A stretch of DNA of 64,000 nucleotides, taken from assembly GCA_964491395.1 (NCBI GenBank), contig CAZBGI010000014.1, positions 1-64,000 on the forward strand. The letters run 5' to 3'. This document shows, one piece after another, positions 27,301-33,753 of the stretch (positions are counted from its first letter, which is position 1; the number at the start of each line of letters is the position of its first letter). The DNA is from SKVR01 sp964491395 (lineage in GTDB: Bacteria; Bacteroidota; Bacteroidia; Bacteroidales; UBA7960). The notes under the pieces are model-generated. The model was not told the DNA's origin. It saw only the letters and a program-made list of their open reading frames with translations, and made no database searches. Made by a program: the position numbers and the translations under genes.

Positions 27301-30300
27301 GGTTCTGAAGGTAAAATCTGTAGGAATATGTCCGTCGCTAAAAGTGGCCTGGGATGAATTTAAAAGTTCCCCATCAATAGTTACAGGGGCAATTCCGCCG
27401 GTTTCCTGGCAAAACTCAGGAAGATCGTAAGATATGGTAATCTCATCCAGTTCATATATGGTTAGTGTAACGGGCACACGATCACTTTCACAGGTGATAT
27501 CACCATGATCAATAACTGATGCCGCATAAGCTGTATAAGTTCCTACTGCCGATTCGGAAGGCGGGTTTCCGGCTTCGGGTCCGGTAGCATTGGCATACCA
27601 AACAAGGGATGCACCGGCAGGAGGAGTGGCGGATGCTGTGTGGGTTGTTCCGTCAAAGCACGCCTCTACATTGTTGGCTACAGGTTCATCGGGGGTTTCG
27701 TAAATGGTCAGGGTTACCAGTACTCTTTCGCTTTCGCAGGAAGAACCGCTGATCGCAGATGCTGCCCATGCAGTGTATACACCAGGGTCCGTTTCATTGG
27801 GAGCCGTAGTTGTGGTCGTTCCGGTTTCATCGGTGTACCATACAACAGAAGCACCTGCCGGTGGGGTGGCAGAAGCAGTATGTTCTGTGCCGTCAAAACA
27901 AACAGTTACATCTTCAGCAATGGGCAGAGCAGGAGTTTCTTCAATAACAATAGTGGTTTCGGCGATGTTGAAACAACCATTATCAGAAAAGAATCTCATT
28001 TCAATTTCATATGTACCGGGTGTGCTTTCTGCCAGGTTTATTGTTCCTGAATTTTCATCGATAAAAAGGCCATCTTCCGGATCTACGCTGAATGCCTGGC
28101 TGGCAATTGTTTCCGTAGTTGTGATGGTAACATCTACCGAACCTTCGGCACAAAAGCTACCGGTACCGTAAGATATTTCAGCCTCAGGTTCGGGAAGGAT
28201 GGTAAGGGTAACTTCCTCTCTTTCGCTTTCACACTCTCCTTCCACAGAGGAAGCTGCCCATGCGGTAATAACACCGGGGTCAGTTCCGGAAGGAGCAGTG
28301 GTTGTTTCATCGCCATACTGGCTGGTGTACCATACGATGGTTGCACCTGCAGGAGGTATGGCAGTTGCAGTGTGAACTTCTCCATCATAGCATGTGGTAA
28401 AGTCTTCTGGCTCGGGGGCATCAGGTGTCTCAAAAAGGGTGAGGGTAACTTCTACTCTTTCACTTTCGCAACCGTTATTTTCGGCTGCTGCCCAGGCTGT
28501 ATAAATTCCCGGCTCGGAATCTGAGGGAGCAGAAGCCAGTTCATCTCCTGTGCTGTTGGCGTACCAGATAATGTTATCTCCGGGATTTACATTAGCTGTA
28601 GCAGTATAAGTGGATCCGTCGGCACATTCTGTTACATTTACCGGTACCGGAGATTCCGGACTTTCCTCGATGGTAAGTCTTTGGGGTATTAAATCGCTTT
28701 CACAGCCATCCAGGATAAAAGATGCCCATGCAATGTATTCGCCGGGGTCGGTTCCTGAGGGTGCAGAGGCTGGCACTGTTCCGGTTTCATCGGTGTACCA
28801 GGCTACAGAAGCACCTGTAGGAGGTGTTAGCGTGAGGGTTTGAAGTTCACCTGTATAGCATGCAATTATATCTTCACTGGGAGGAGCTTCAGGAGCAGGC
28901 AGGATGGTTACCGGAGCAGTGGCAGTTCCCTCACAGGCTCCTTCGTTGTATGAGTAGGTTACCACATAGTCACCAGCAAGGCTGGTTTCCAGGTCGATGT
29001 CACCGGTTACGGCGTCAATGTCCAGTCCGGCCGGTTCTGCTGTAAATTCATGACCGGAGGTATAATGAACCGTAACCGTCCAGGAGCCATCGACTACCCA
29101 AACCCAGTCAGCGTTACAACTAGTTGTGGGATTAAGGGTTCGCCCCACGTGTAGTTCAAATTCAATATCGCCACCCCCGGTTACATTGTTGGCAATGGTA
29201 AGGCCCGTACGGTTGTAAGAGGCTGTTCCCGGATTGTTACCAAGTCCTGTGTAAACCACATCTTCTGCTTCTCCTCCCGGAGATACCACGCGAAGCTGGC
29301 TTCGCTGGTCACTCATGTAATGAGGGGCAACCGAAGTAATCTGATATTGTACATCAACTGCTGTAATGACAGCTCCGGCAGGTATAGAAACGGTCATAGA
29401 GCCGGGGCAATTGGAAGTATGGGTTACGTTTCGGAAACCATGATCTGAAGATATTCTTCCTGCGTTGTAAGTATTTTGCGAGGAATTCAAGTTTTGCCCG
29501 TTAATGGTTACCGGAGCGACACCACCGGTTTCCTGGCAATAAGGCGATTCATCATAAGAAATGTCTACATCAGCAATTTCACCAATCACCACAGTGGTTT
29601 CTGCAGTACCCGCACAATCTCCGTCATCAAAACTGTAAGTAACAGTATAAGTGCCATTGTTGCTCGCGGTAAGATCTATGGTTCCGTTGGCCGGATTGAT
29701 AGATAGTCCGGAAGGGGAAGAACTGAAAGTTCCACCTCCAAAACCCAAAAGATCAACCAGAGCTTCCCCGTCACCGCAGAAAGGGGAGCCGGGATAACTG
29801 ATGGATGCCGAGGGGCCTTCGGTTATATTTACCTGTTGGTTGAAGTCGTTTCCTGCATTGTCTTCAATGATAACATTATAATCTCCGGCAGCCAAGTCTG
29901 TTATCAGGTAGTTGAAGTCCGGGCTTGCAGTGGTTGAAAAAACTGTACTTCCACCGGGTACAGAAGTTACACTTACGTCAAAGGGGCTCTGGCCTGCCAG
30001 GATTTCAATTTCAAGGGTTCCATTGGCCGGCTCGTTGCAGGTTCCTGTGGTCTGAAGATCAACATTGAGCACAGAAGTATCTGTGAGTTCACGGTTTTGC
30101 TCTTCTGAACAACCCTTGTTGTCCGTAACGTTGATGTTGTAAATTTCTGCCGGAAGATCTGCAAAGGTGTGATTGGCATCAGGAGAGGGTCCAAAAACAG
30201 TTTCGTCCATTTCACTATTGGTAAGCGTATAAGTAAAAGGGGCTTCACCGGCATTTACAACTATTTCGATAGAGCCATCGCTGGCACCGGGGCTGGAAGG

Positions 30301-31200
30301 ATTAATGGTTGTGAGAGCAAAGGATGGATTTTCATTGAAAGTGATATCGACATCGTCACTGCCTTCACATCCATTGTTGGTTTCTGTCCAGGTGAAAGTG
30401 TAAGTTCCGAAAGCATCTACCGTAACTATGGTACTGGGATCGTTAACATCGGCAAAAGAAGCAGTGCCGGGGCCTGAAGCCGACCATATTCCTGTGCCGA
30501 AACTTTGTGTCGCGTTTAGTGTGTAGCTGCTGCCGCATATGTCATCATCACTTCCGGCAACAGTCTCCGGATTGTCGGTGTTGTTGATGGTAATGGTCTG
30601 GGTTGCTATACAGCCCAGCGAATCAGTAGCAGTGTAGGTAAGTTCGAAGCTTCCTCCTGCAGGGTTATTGAAAACGGGATTTTCAATGTCAGTGGCATCA
30701 AGGAAAGCAGCGCCTGGACCACTCCATTCATGGATGTAAGGGAAACTACCTGATGCTGCATAAGGTGTACCTCCGGTGGGATTACCGTTGAGCTGCAAAT
30801 CGGTTCCGCTGCAGGTTTCTGTAGTTTCGGGGGTGATATCTACCTCAACAGCTGTCAGGGGTTCAGATACAACAGCCTGTCCTCCGGCGTTGTTTCCCTC
30901 AGCATCATTAATGTCAAGCAGATAGGTGGCTGCTGTTATGGGAAAATTTCCGGGAAAGGTGACGGTTGTTTCGCTGGTGGTGATCTGATCAAAAGCAAAG
31001 GGCAGCCTGATCCAGGTGTAGGTATAAGGGGGTTGTCCTCCTGATATTTCGATAGTAATTTCACCATCGTCGCCGCCCAAACAGGAGACATTTTTTACAG
31101 TTACTGACTCAATGACCATGTTCTGGCCCTGAAGTAGCGAAGTACTTGTAAGTACAACTAAAAGATAAATAACGGTAACAATTCGTAAATTCAGGCTCAT
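18328..31200 (-). CDS. Giant repeat adhesin with SprB repeats and type-B T9SS sorting domain
   Basis: A 4290-residue secreted surface protein. It has an N-terminal signal peptide (IYLLVVLTSTSLLQGQ) and then SprB/PKD-like modules (about 15-550). A first jelly-roll-like domain follows (about 547-765), then an array of 13 Ig-like repeats of about 80 residues (core pattern CFDG-TATPPAG-VWY-GCESER-VTLTI) broken by a second jelly-roll copy, ISYG-type repeats, SprB triplets and VTGGG repeats. Next come seven or so PKD-like repeats (about 3440-4010), an Asp/Asn/Glu tract (about 4137-4160), and a C-terminal gliding-associated domain (NAFTPDEDGINDIFGE, FNRWGQKVYE, GTYYYLL) that directs export through T9SS and surface attachment. 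The two downstream genes encode PorE-like and PorP/SprF-like partners. It probably serves adhesion, gliding or cell-cell contact. Each Ig repeat carries two conserved Cys, probably a disulfide. Confidence 0.93.
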   Translation of the reverse strand: MSLNLRIVTVIYLLVVLTSTSLLQGQNMVIESVTVKNVSCLGGDDGEITIEISGGQPPYTYTWIRLPFAFDQITTSETTVTFPGNFPITAATYLLDINDAEGNNAGGQAVVSEPLTAVEVDITPETTETCSGTDLQLNGNPTGGTPYAASGSFPYIHEWSGPGAAFLDATDIENPVFNNPAGGSFELTYTATDSLGCIATQTITINNTDNPETVAGSDDDICGSSYTLNATQSFGTGIWSASGPGTASFADVNDPSTIVTVDAFGTYTFTWTETNNGCEGSDDVDITFNENPSFALTTINPSSPGASDGSIEIVVNAGEAPFTYTLTNSEMDETVFGPSPDANHTFADLPAEIYNINVTDNKGCSEEQNRELTDTSVLNVDLQTTGTCNEPANGTLEIEILAGQSPFDVSVTSVPGGSTVFSTTASPDFNYLITDLAAGDYNVIIEDNAGNDFNQQVNITEGPSASISYPGSPFCGDGEALVDLLGFGGGTFSSSPSGLSINPANGTIDLTASNNGTYTVTYSFDDGDCAGTAETTVVIGEIADVDISYDESPYCQETGGVAPVTINGQNLNSSQNTYNAGRISSDHGFRNVTHTSNCPGSMTVSIPAGAVITAVDVQYQITSVAPHYMSDQRSQLRVVSPGGEAEDVVYTGLGNNPGTASYNRTGLTIANNVTGGGDIEFELHVGRTLNPTTSCNADWVWVVDGSWTVTVHYTSGHEFTAEPAGLDIDAVTGDIDLETSLAGDYVVTYSYNEGACEGTATAPVTILPAPEAPPSEDIIACYTGELQTLTLTPPTGASVAWYTDETGTVPASAPSGTDPGEYIAWASFILDGCESDLIPQRLTIEESPESPVPVNVTECADGSTYTATANVNPGDNIIWYANSTGDELASAPSDSEPGIYTAWAAAENNGCESERVEVTLTLFETPDAPEPEDFTTCYDGEVHTATAIPPAGATIVWYTSQYGDETTTAPSGTDPGVITAWAASSVEGECESEREEVTLTILPEPEAEISYGTGSFCAEGSVDVTITTTETIASQAFSVDPEDGLFIDENSGTINLAESTPGTYEIEMRFFSDNGCFNIAETTIVIEETPALPIAEDVTVCFDGTEHTASATPPAGASVVWYTDETGTTTTTAPNETDPGVYTAWAASAISGSSCESERVLVTLTIYETPDEPVANNVEACFDGTTHTASATPPAGASLVWYANATGPEAGNPPSESAVGTYTAYAASVIDHGDITCESDRVPVTLTIYELDEITISYDLPEFCQETGGIAPVTIDGELLNSSQATFSDGHIPTDFTFRTTADDSNCPGTLTVPIPLGSVITSVDVEYNMSASGGHYLSDQHSQLRCISPNGTSEEEVFIGVGNDPGTYSYSRSDLRIANDVVDGGDIVFELHAGRAFNPSPQCSSDGNRVDNNTWTVTVNYTAGHYFEVIPSTGLAIDTNTGDIDLENSDPGTYEVIYHYTDGNCDGSTSTTVTILPQPAPPVVADLEVCEDGDPHTITATHPAGTTLVWYENETGFDTTTAPSGSEAGEYSAWAAVINADGCESDRVQATLTIQESPATPTPQNVTVCFDGTEYTAGAIVEEGVNLIWYENQTGDVLSSAPSATDPGTYNAWAAAELDGCESERVEVILTINDVPDAPIANNENACFTGDSVEASATPPSGAVIVWYANETGDEPGNAPSGVNPGIYTAWAAAEFTATGCESERTLVTLEIFPLPEATISYGAENFCPEGTVDIIITPGEDTEIDFGTFSEEPETGLDINEDTGTINLGNSTPGTYEIEYRFQDVNGCFNTAITTITIDELPDAPEANDTEVCFDGTEHTATATPPAGTTIVWYANETGDETSEAPSGTAPGTYSAWAAAVGVDSGCESERIEVTLIINDTPEEPVANNVTVCFDGEEHTATATVAAETTLVWYTTQFGDVETTAPTGTDPDSYSAWAAAVDDVTGCESERTLVTLTINELPDTPIANDTTVCFDGNEHSASASAPEGTTLVWYTTEFGEETTEAPSGTDPDTYSAWAAAIDEDTGCESERTLVTLVINDTPALPVANNEEECFTGDEFMASATPPAGASIVWYTEQFGGEITTAPTGTDPETYTAWAAAVDDITGCESERVEVTLVIFPLPEVTISYGAENFCPVGTVEVALETDDVISFGTFSVEPQFGLDINEDTGTINLANSAPGTYEIEFRFVDENNCFNTTTTIITIDEVPAFASITPSDAICAGEATGSITVEASAGELPYTFELLDEDLNVLQTIVATTTDPQTFTDLATGSYYVQVTDNNSCGSGISDLILIDEPNPIAIDPTSINITNVTCNGLDDGSISLSANGGSGELEFVLLSEGNPVQDPQTGNANFSDLAPGTYVISITDEALCSVLSEEFTITEPDALLLTAETNPDIVCPEDEAIIEASASQGTAPYTFTLWSGGVQVNGPLTAGEDEMVFFSGIDAPGLYTVMATDANDCETTEDVEVSEPLLLDQFNVMTVGDNAYCSGGEGVEIILDGSETGVNYQLLYEGTNTGAPVPGTGDEISFGLHTEEGNYSVQATHPESTCSTMMTGSVDVIILPLPIAFNVTGGGEYCDGGAGAEIGLDGSETDVNYTLIFNDNDTLTTLAGTGNALSFGIQTQIGNYTVWAVNEATGCENMMSGSATIDEQELPMVYNVTGGGNYCEFGDGVEVGLDNSQTDVNYALFVDDTATGDIVAGTGSAISFGLQTTPGTYTVIATDTTTGCFITMSGEAVIGLNSLPITYNVTGGGEYCDGGEGVEIGLDGSETGINYFLILDGNPTGEVISGTGNPVSFGIQPLAGIYTVVAETEDTGCEADMTGQAEVEILPLPDAPIAVDETVCFDGSEQTATATAPAGASIVWYTDETGDTPGTQPTATDAGEYTAWAASVDDITSCESERTPVTLTILALPEATISYGADVFCQEGSVDVIIETEDIIDFGTFSAEPQFGLSIDSDTGTIDLASSDPGTYEVEYRLVDENGCFNTATTMVTIGEGPAISIVATTDAICAGEASGTITVEASQGLLPYTYELLDEDLNVLQTIVATSTDPQTFEGISFGNYFVRVTDDNSCGSGISDLIFIDEPDPITIDSSSINVSDITCNGLDNGSVSLSANGGSGELAYFLLSGGDTLQGPQTGNANFTGLEPGTYLVSIIDEAMCNVLSEEFILTEPEALLVTAQTITDIVCPGDEATIEASATQGTEPYEFTLWLNETEVEGPLTANEGENVVFSGITDSGLYEVRVSDANNCSSAAETNVSEPVMLAVFDVTGGGAYCEGGEGAEIMLEGSEAGINYQLLLDGAPEGDILSGTGDLLTFGFLAQPGIYTVMAIDPVSGCELTMNGSAEIEVLPLPDIFTVTGGGEFCEDADGVEIGLDGSVTGIDYTLILNDTDTLATLPGTDSAISFGLQTEAGTYTVGAINTSTGCTIMMDGQAEITLNSLPVAAIEATATEVCDGGIVTLTASGGDSYLWTAVPEYDFEGNENNEVIEVVMNETTTFTLTAYNDCGSDQAEVTLSVVPAPVVDLGEDLFACEGETVVLDAGEFDNVSYEWSDESTGQTLEVTESGTYWVEVTNLDNQCFSYGEVTVTFHPLPLALVAEDQTICAGDTVNIGVEDDFTPVPNNTYLWTSEPEDPSLIDPTASNPQVNPLVTTTYTLVETYTESGCTNSNTVTISVVDVVADAGDDQVVCEGEATIIGPEEVSSEWTYSWTSSNPEEEFDVNSPNPEVSPVETTTYTLLVQHIKLGCTSEDNVTVTVSPTPLADAGEDQDICLGESVTIGTEYTDPMPPNTYQWISEPEDESISDPTISNPTVSPQETTTYTLIETYTLTGCTNQNSVVVTVHENPDAQVIEDTEVCADAAINLGSGSEEEGLTYSWTSIPSGFFSNEANPEVTPGLYTLDNNSQITFILEVSNDHCTDIAQVVVTVNPLPVVEIADDMTYCSAEEAANQSIGGDAIPGYSYSWTSNQDEEFTSTEANPEVSPTVSTVYTVVVTDNQTGCVATGEVAINISDLRFVNVSNPAICEAETLASLGDNITVEGGMTPYQYFWTDNDGNSVSNELNPTIEGPFAESYSLMVMDAMGCFITGTIQIDFIESPEVSIHINNMLAGNSHSIYPGQTVNFEALPADYALYEWYVLDPETDDEDNNEDNNEDNDEDNNENDTKEEIANARLVQSGSFNTWSTSELIGGEQVFVVAYDEECPGISQFVAIVLNELPNAFTPDEDGINDIFGEGAELTIFNRWGQKVYEGTSGWDGTFNGKKVSPGTYYYLLNIYDENNEKTTVKGSVTVVLQE
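18331..18570 (-). other. Type-B (gliding-associated) C-terminal sorting domain of the adhesin
   Basis: About 80 residues, from LPNAFTPDEDGINDIFGE to VTVVLQE, with the FNRWGQKVYEG-x-WDGTFNGK-x-SPGTYYY core of the CHU_C/TIGR04131 family. These domains are recognised by T9SS and, in SprB-type proteins, need SprF-like PorP partners. One such partner is encoded at 14614-15534. Confidence 0.93.
18728..18790 (-). repeat. Short tandem repeat coding for an Asp/Asn/Glu-rich tract
   Basis: Repeated ATTATCCTC / ATTGTCCTC-type units, nine bases long and often paired as 18, encode DEDNNEDNNEDNDEDNNEND just before the C-terminal sorting region. In-frame nine-base units can gain or lose copies without breaking the frame. 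The tract is a probable flexible or Ca-binding spacer. Confidence 0.8.
20885..22455 (-). repeat. Adhesin super-module B: ISYG + three SprB repeats + two VTGGG repeats
   Basis: In protein order: ISYGADVFCQEG repeat; three SprB repeats (starting AICAGEASGTITVEAS, ITCNGLDNGSVSLSANGG, DIVCPGDEATIEAS); then two VTGGG repeats. The same order, with four VTGGG repeats, occurs in super-module A about 2.36 kb upstream in the gene. Many stretches are nearly identical (for example ELLDEDLNVLQTIVAT). Boundaries are within about 20 bases. Confidence 0.8.
22710..24820 (-). repeat. Adhesin super-module A: ISYG + three SprB repeats + four VTGGG repeats
   Basis: Earlier copy of the block described at 20885-22455. 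It begins ISYGAENFCPVG, passes through three SprB repeats in the same order, and ends with four VTGGG/CDGGEGVEIGLDGSETG repeats. One Ig-like repeat (22460-22700) separates the two super-modules. Boundaries are approximate. Confidence 0.8.
24825..28895 (-). repeat. Array of Ig-like repeats of about 80 residues (12 of 13 copies)
   Basis: Units carry CFDGTEHTATATPPAG, VWYTDETG or WYANETG, APSGTDPG-Y-AWAA, GCESERVEVTLTI and a Pro-rich joint. Copies run 3, ISYG, 2, jelly-roll copy 2, 3, ISYG, 4; the thirteenth copy is at 22460-22700. DNA identity between neighbours is high (for example the recurrent CTTTCGCTTTCGCA around GCESER), so recombination between units is likely. Confidence 0.85.
26790..27440 (-). 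repeat. Second copy of a jelly-roll-like adhesin domain
   Basis: About 215 residues, from EFCQETGGIAPVTI through NCPGTLTVPIPLGSVITSV, YLSDQHSQLRCISP and FELHAGRAFNP to the TNTGDIDLENSDPGTYEV end. It matches the copy at 28905-29560 residue for residue over most of its length. The pattern resembles proprotein-convertase P-domain-like beta jelly rolls, but that is a guess from the strand pattern. Confidence 0.7.
28905..29560 (-). repeat. First copy of a jelly-roll-like adhesin domain
   Basis: Runs from PYCQETGGVAPVTI through NCPGSMTVSIPAGAVITAV, YMSDQRSQLRVVSP and FELHVGRTLNP to TGDIDLETSLAGDYVV. Its partner lies 2.1 kb further into the gene. Boundaries are approximate. Confidence 0.7.
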
Positions 31201-31629
31201 GTTGTTATAATTTAGTTTCGGAACTTGGTAGTTTTTGTTTATCCCCTCAGAATGTTTCCTTCAGGTAAGGATTGATTTTTATATCTCTTGATTTTAAAGC
31301 AAAAAAATGAAATTTTAACAAATAAAAGGCTGCAGGAAACAAGATTCCATCTAAATAAGTCTTTCGGTAGCTTTGCATTTTTTAGTATTTATCGACACCT
31401 TTTCGTGTTAACTGTCTTTGAGGGAATTTACGGATCTCTCAACCGAACAAAAATATTATTAAAAACTCAAATAATCAACGATTTAACACCCAAATGGGCC
31501 AAGTGAATTACCCGTTTTTTATAGGTAAAAACACTTAGCGTAATTTACGTGTAAGCCCAGATGCGGTGCTATGGGAAGTTTTACGGAATAATCCTGAATA
31601 GGTTATAAGGAAAAGTTAATTTTTTTCTT
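31201..31629. other. Intergenic region upstream of the adhesin and downstream of purC
   Basis: About 430 AT-rich bases. The adhesin promoter must lie here, but I find no clear TTTG/TAnnTTTG pair on the minus strand. A 72-codon open frame on the plus strand (31288-31506) has no coding character. Confidence 0.4.
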
Positions 31630-32571
31630 TTAGCGAAATTGTAGAAAATTTTTGCAATTGTTTTCAATTCGCTTTAGAGGTGATTCTTCCGAAGCTTTAA
31701 TAAAGGGTTTGCCGGTGATTTTTTCGAAGAGTTCTATGTAACGTTCAGATATTGAATGGATTATTTCTGGGGTCATAACAGGAATCTGCTGACCGGCTTT
31801 ACCGCTGAAACCATTTTGCATCAGCCATTCGCGCACAAATTCTTTGGACAATTGCTTCTGAGGAAGATGGTTGTTTAATCTTTCCCGGTATGCATCAATG
31901 TAAAAGTACCTGGATGAATCCGGGGTGTGAATCTCGTCGATGAGCATAATTTTTCCGTCCTTTTTACCAAATTCATATTTGGTATCCACGAGGATGAGTC
32001 CCCTTTGACGAGCCAGTTCTGTGCCTCTCTCAAACAACAAGTGGGTGTATCTTTCAAGTGCGCTGTAATCGGCCTCAGAAACCATCCCTTTTTCGAGTAT
32101 TTCCTGTGCCGAAATATCCTCGTCGTGCCCCCTATCAGCTTTGGTAGTTGGAGTAATAACGGGCTCTGGAAACGCTTCGTTTTCCACCATTCCCTCAGGC
32201 ATTGTGATGCCGCAGATTTCTCTTTTGCCCTGTTTATATTCTCTCCAGGCATGTCCGGTAAGGTAACCACGAATAACCATTTCTACCTTAAAAGGTTCAC
32301 ACAGATGGCCGGCTGTCACCATGGGGTCGGGAGTTGCTGTTTTCCAGTTGGGAACAATGTCGGCAGTGGCATCCAGAAAGGTAGCTGCTATCTGATTGAG
32401 CACTTGTCCCTTGTAAGGAATTCCTTCGGGCAATACCACATCAAAGGCTGAAATCCTGTCGGTAGCTATCATCAGCAGAATTTCATCATTAATGTTATAT
32501 ACATCACGAACTTTCCCCTGGTAAAAATTCTTTTGTCCGGGAAAGCTGAATTGAGTGCTCGTTAAAGGCAT
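31630..32571 (-). CDS. purC: Phosphoribosylaminoimidazole-succinocarboxamide synthase (SAICAR synthetase)
   Basis: Joins aspartate to CAIR with ATP in step 8 of purine synthesis, in the cytoplasm. The 313-residue protein is of the longer, yeast-like type. Landmarks: KNFYQGKVRDVYNINDEILLMIATDRISAFDVVLPEGIPYKG at the N-terminus (ATP-binding hairpin), VEMVIRGYLTGHAWREY, LILVDTKYEFGKKDGKIMLIDEIHTPDSSRYF (catalytic Glu/Asp region), and a C-terminal GLSPL-like helical end. It starts 30 bases after the phoH stop on the same strand, so the two probably share a transcript. Confidence 0.96.
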   Translation of the reverse strand: MPLTSTQFSFPGQKNFYQGKVRDVYNINDEILLMIATDRISAFDVVLPEGIPYKGQVLNQIAATFLDATADIVPNWKTATPDPMVTAGHLCEPFKVEMVIRGYLTGHAWREYKQGKREICGITMPEGMVENEAFPEPVITPTTKADRGHDEDISAQEILEKGMVSEADYSALERYTHLLFERGTELARQRGLILVDTKYEFGKKDGKIMLIDEIHTPDSSRYFYIDAYRERLNNHLPQKQLSKEFVREWLMQNGFSGKAGQQIPVMTPEIIHSISERYIELFEKITGKPFIKASEESPLKRIENNCKNFLQFR

Positions 32572-32601
32572 GGCTGAAGTATTTGAAGGCTTTTGTTGAA
32601 A

Positions 32602-33594
32602 CTATTCAGTTGAACTCGACTTGTCGTATGCGTTGATGATTTTCGAAACCAGCGGATGTCGCACCACGTCTGTTTCGTTGAGAAAAATAAAATCAATCCC
32701 TTTCACTTTGTTCAGGATGCGGGTAGCGCTGATAAGTCCTGAGGTTTGATTGCGGGGCAGGTCGATTTGGGTAACGTCTCCGGTAATGATGAACCTGGCA
32801 GATTTCCCCATTCTTGTAAGGAACATTTTGAGTTGGCTCTCAGTGGCATTCTGTGCTTCATCCAGAATTGCAAAAGCGTTGTCCAGCGTTCTTCCGCGCA
32901 TAAAAGCCAGGGGAGCAATTTCTATGGTTTTCTCTTCAATATAAGATTCGAGTTTGGCCGGGGGAATCATATCTCTGAGGGCATCATACAAGGGCTGTAG
33001 GTAAGGGTCGAGCTTATCTTTTAAATCGCCTGGCAGAAAGCCCAGGTTTTCTCCTGCTTCCACTGCGGGGCGGGTGAGGATGATGCGCCTTACTTCCTTG
33101 TTTTTCAGGGCTCTGACCGCCAAAGCTACTGCGGTATAGGTTTTTCCGGTTCCGGCAGGACCGATGGCAAACAACATGTCGTGGGTTTTAAAGCTCTGCA
33201 CCATGCGCATCTGGTTAGGAGTTCGTGCTTTGATTAGCATACCGTTACGCCCATGCAACAGCAAGGCATCACTGTCGGCCTCAGCTTTTCCTTTCAGAGT
33301 TTGCGAGTCACCCGATGTGATGATCTCAAGAATGGCCTCATCGGTAATTTTATTGAAACGTTCAAAATGCTGGAGAATGCTGTTGAATTTATGGTTAAAA
33401 AATCTAAGCTCCTGGTCATCACCGATGGCCTTTAGTATATTTCCGCGCAATATAAGGCGCAGTTTGGGAAAAATCTTTTTCAGCAACTTGAGGCGTTCTT
33501 CCCGCAATCCGAAAATATCTGCCGGGTGAATGGCTTCCAGGGAAATGGTCAATTCTCCCGAAGTATCGCCGTGGGTAATTTGGGTTTCTGTCAC
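32602..33594 (-). CDS. PhoH-family ATPase
   Basis: A cytoplasmic nucleotide-binding protein of 330 residues, normal for PhoH-like proteins (family role: RNA-associated ATPase/helicase-like; precise function unsettled). The N-terminal region (1-120) resembles the KH-like extension of PhoL proteins. Walker A is GPAGTGKTYTA (about residue 141). Walker B is FAILDEAQNATESQLKMFLTRMG, followed by FIITGDVTQIDLP and RHPLVSKIINAY. It is divergent from the DUF62 gene across a 159-base gap and followed by purC. Confidence 0.92.
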   Translation of the reverse strand: MTETQITHGDTSGELTISLEAIHPADIFGLREERLKLLKKIFPKLRLILRGNILKAIGDDQELRFFNHKFNSILQHFERFNKITDEAILEIITSGDSQTLKGKAEADSDALLLHGRNGMLIKARTPNQMRMVQSFKTHDMLFAIGPAGTGKTYTAVALAVRALKNKEVRRIILTRPAVEAGENLGFLPGDLKDKLDPYLQPLYDALRDMIPPAKLESYIEEKTIEIAPLAFMRGRTLDNAFAILDEAQNATESQLKMFLTRMGKSARFIITGDVTQIDLPRNQTSGLISATRILNKVKGIDFIFLNETDVVRHPLVSKIINAYDKSSSTE

Positions 33595-33673
33595 GAAATA
33601 AAATTTGGGTTTAATAAAATATTGTGCAAAATAACAAATTATTTTCCAAGGATGTGCTTTTGAAGTGAAATGT

Positions 33674-33706
33674 TTTGCTGTTAACTGTATGCTTTTGTTA
33701 TTTTTG
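33674..33706 (+). promoter_or_regulatory. Bacteroidota-type promoter for the DUF62 / gldFG group
   Basis: TTTG at 33674-33677, a 21-base spacer, then TATTTTTG at 33699-33706 followed by C: a full match at both boxes. The ATG is 47 bases further on. This is one of the two best promoters in the window. Confidence 0.7.
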
Positions 33707-33753
33707 CAAAGAAAGGCAGAAAGAATGTTTTATGCAGGAAAAAACAGCAGATT

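Noticed and set aside
24825..28895. Regular repeats considered as a CRISPR or other non-coding array
   Set aside because: The period is about 240 bases, in frame, with conserved protein motifs and no short identical repeat with unique spacers.
19462..30477. Many long plus-strand open frames across the adhesin gene, up to about 208 codons
   Set aside because: They are antisense to a continuous repeat-bearing 4290-residue protein with signal peptide and sorting domain; their serine/valine-rich repeats mirror the sense repeats.
31288..31506. 72-codon plus-strand open frame between the adhesin and purC genes
   Set aside because: AT-rich, no family resemblance, no promoter or sensible N-terminus; looks like chance in intergenic DNA.
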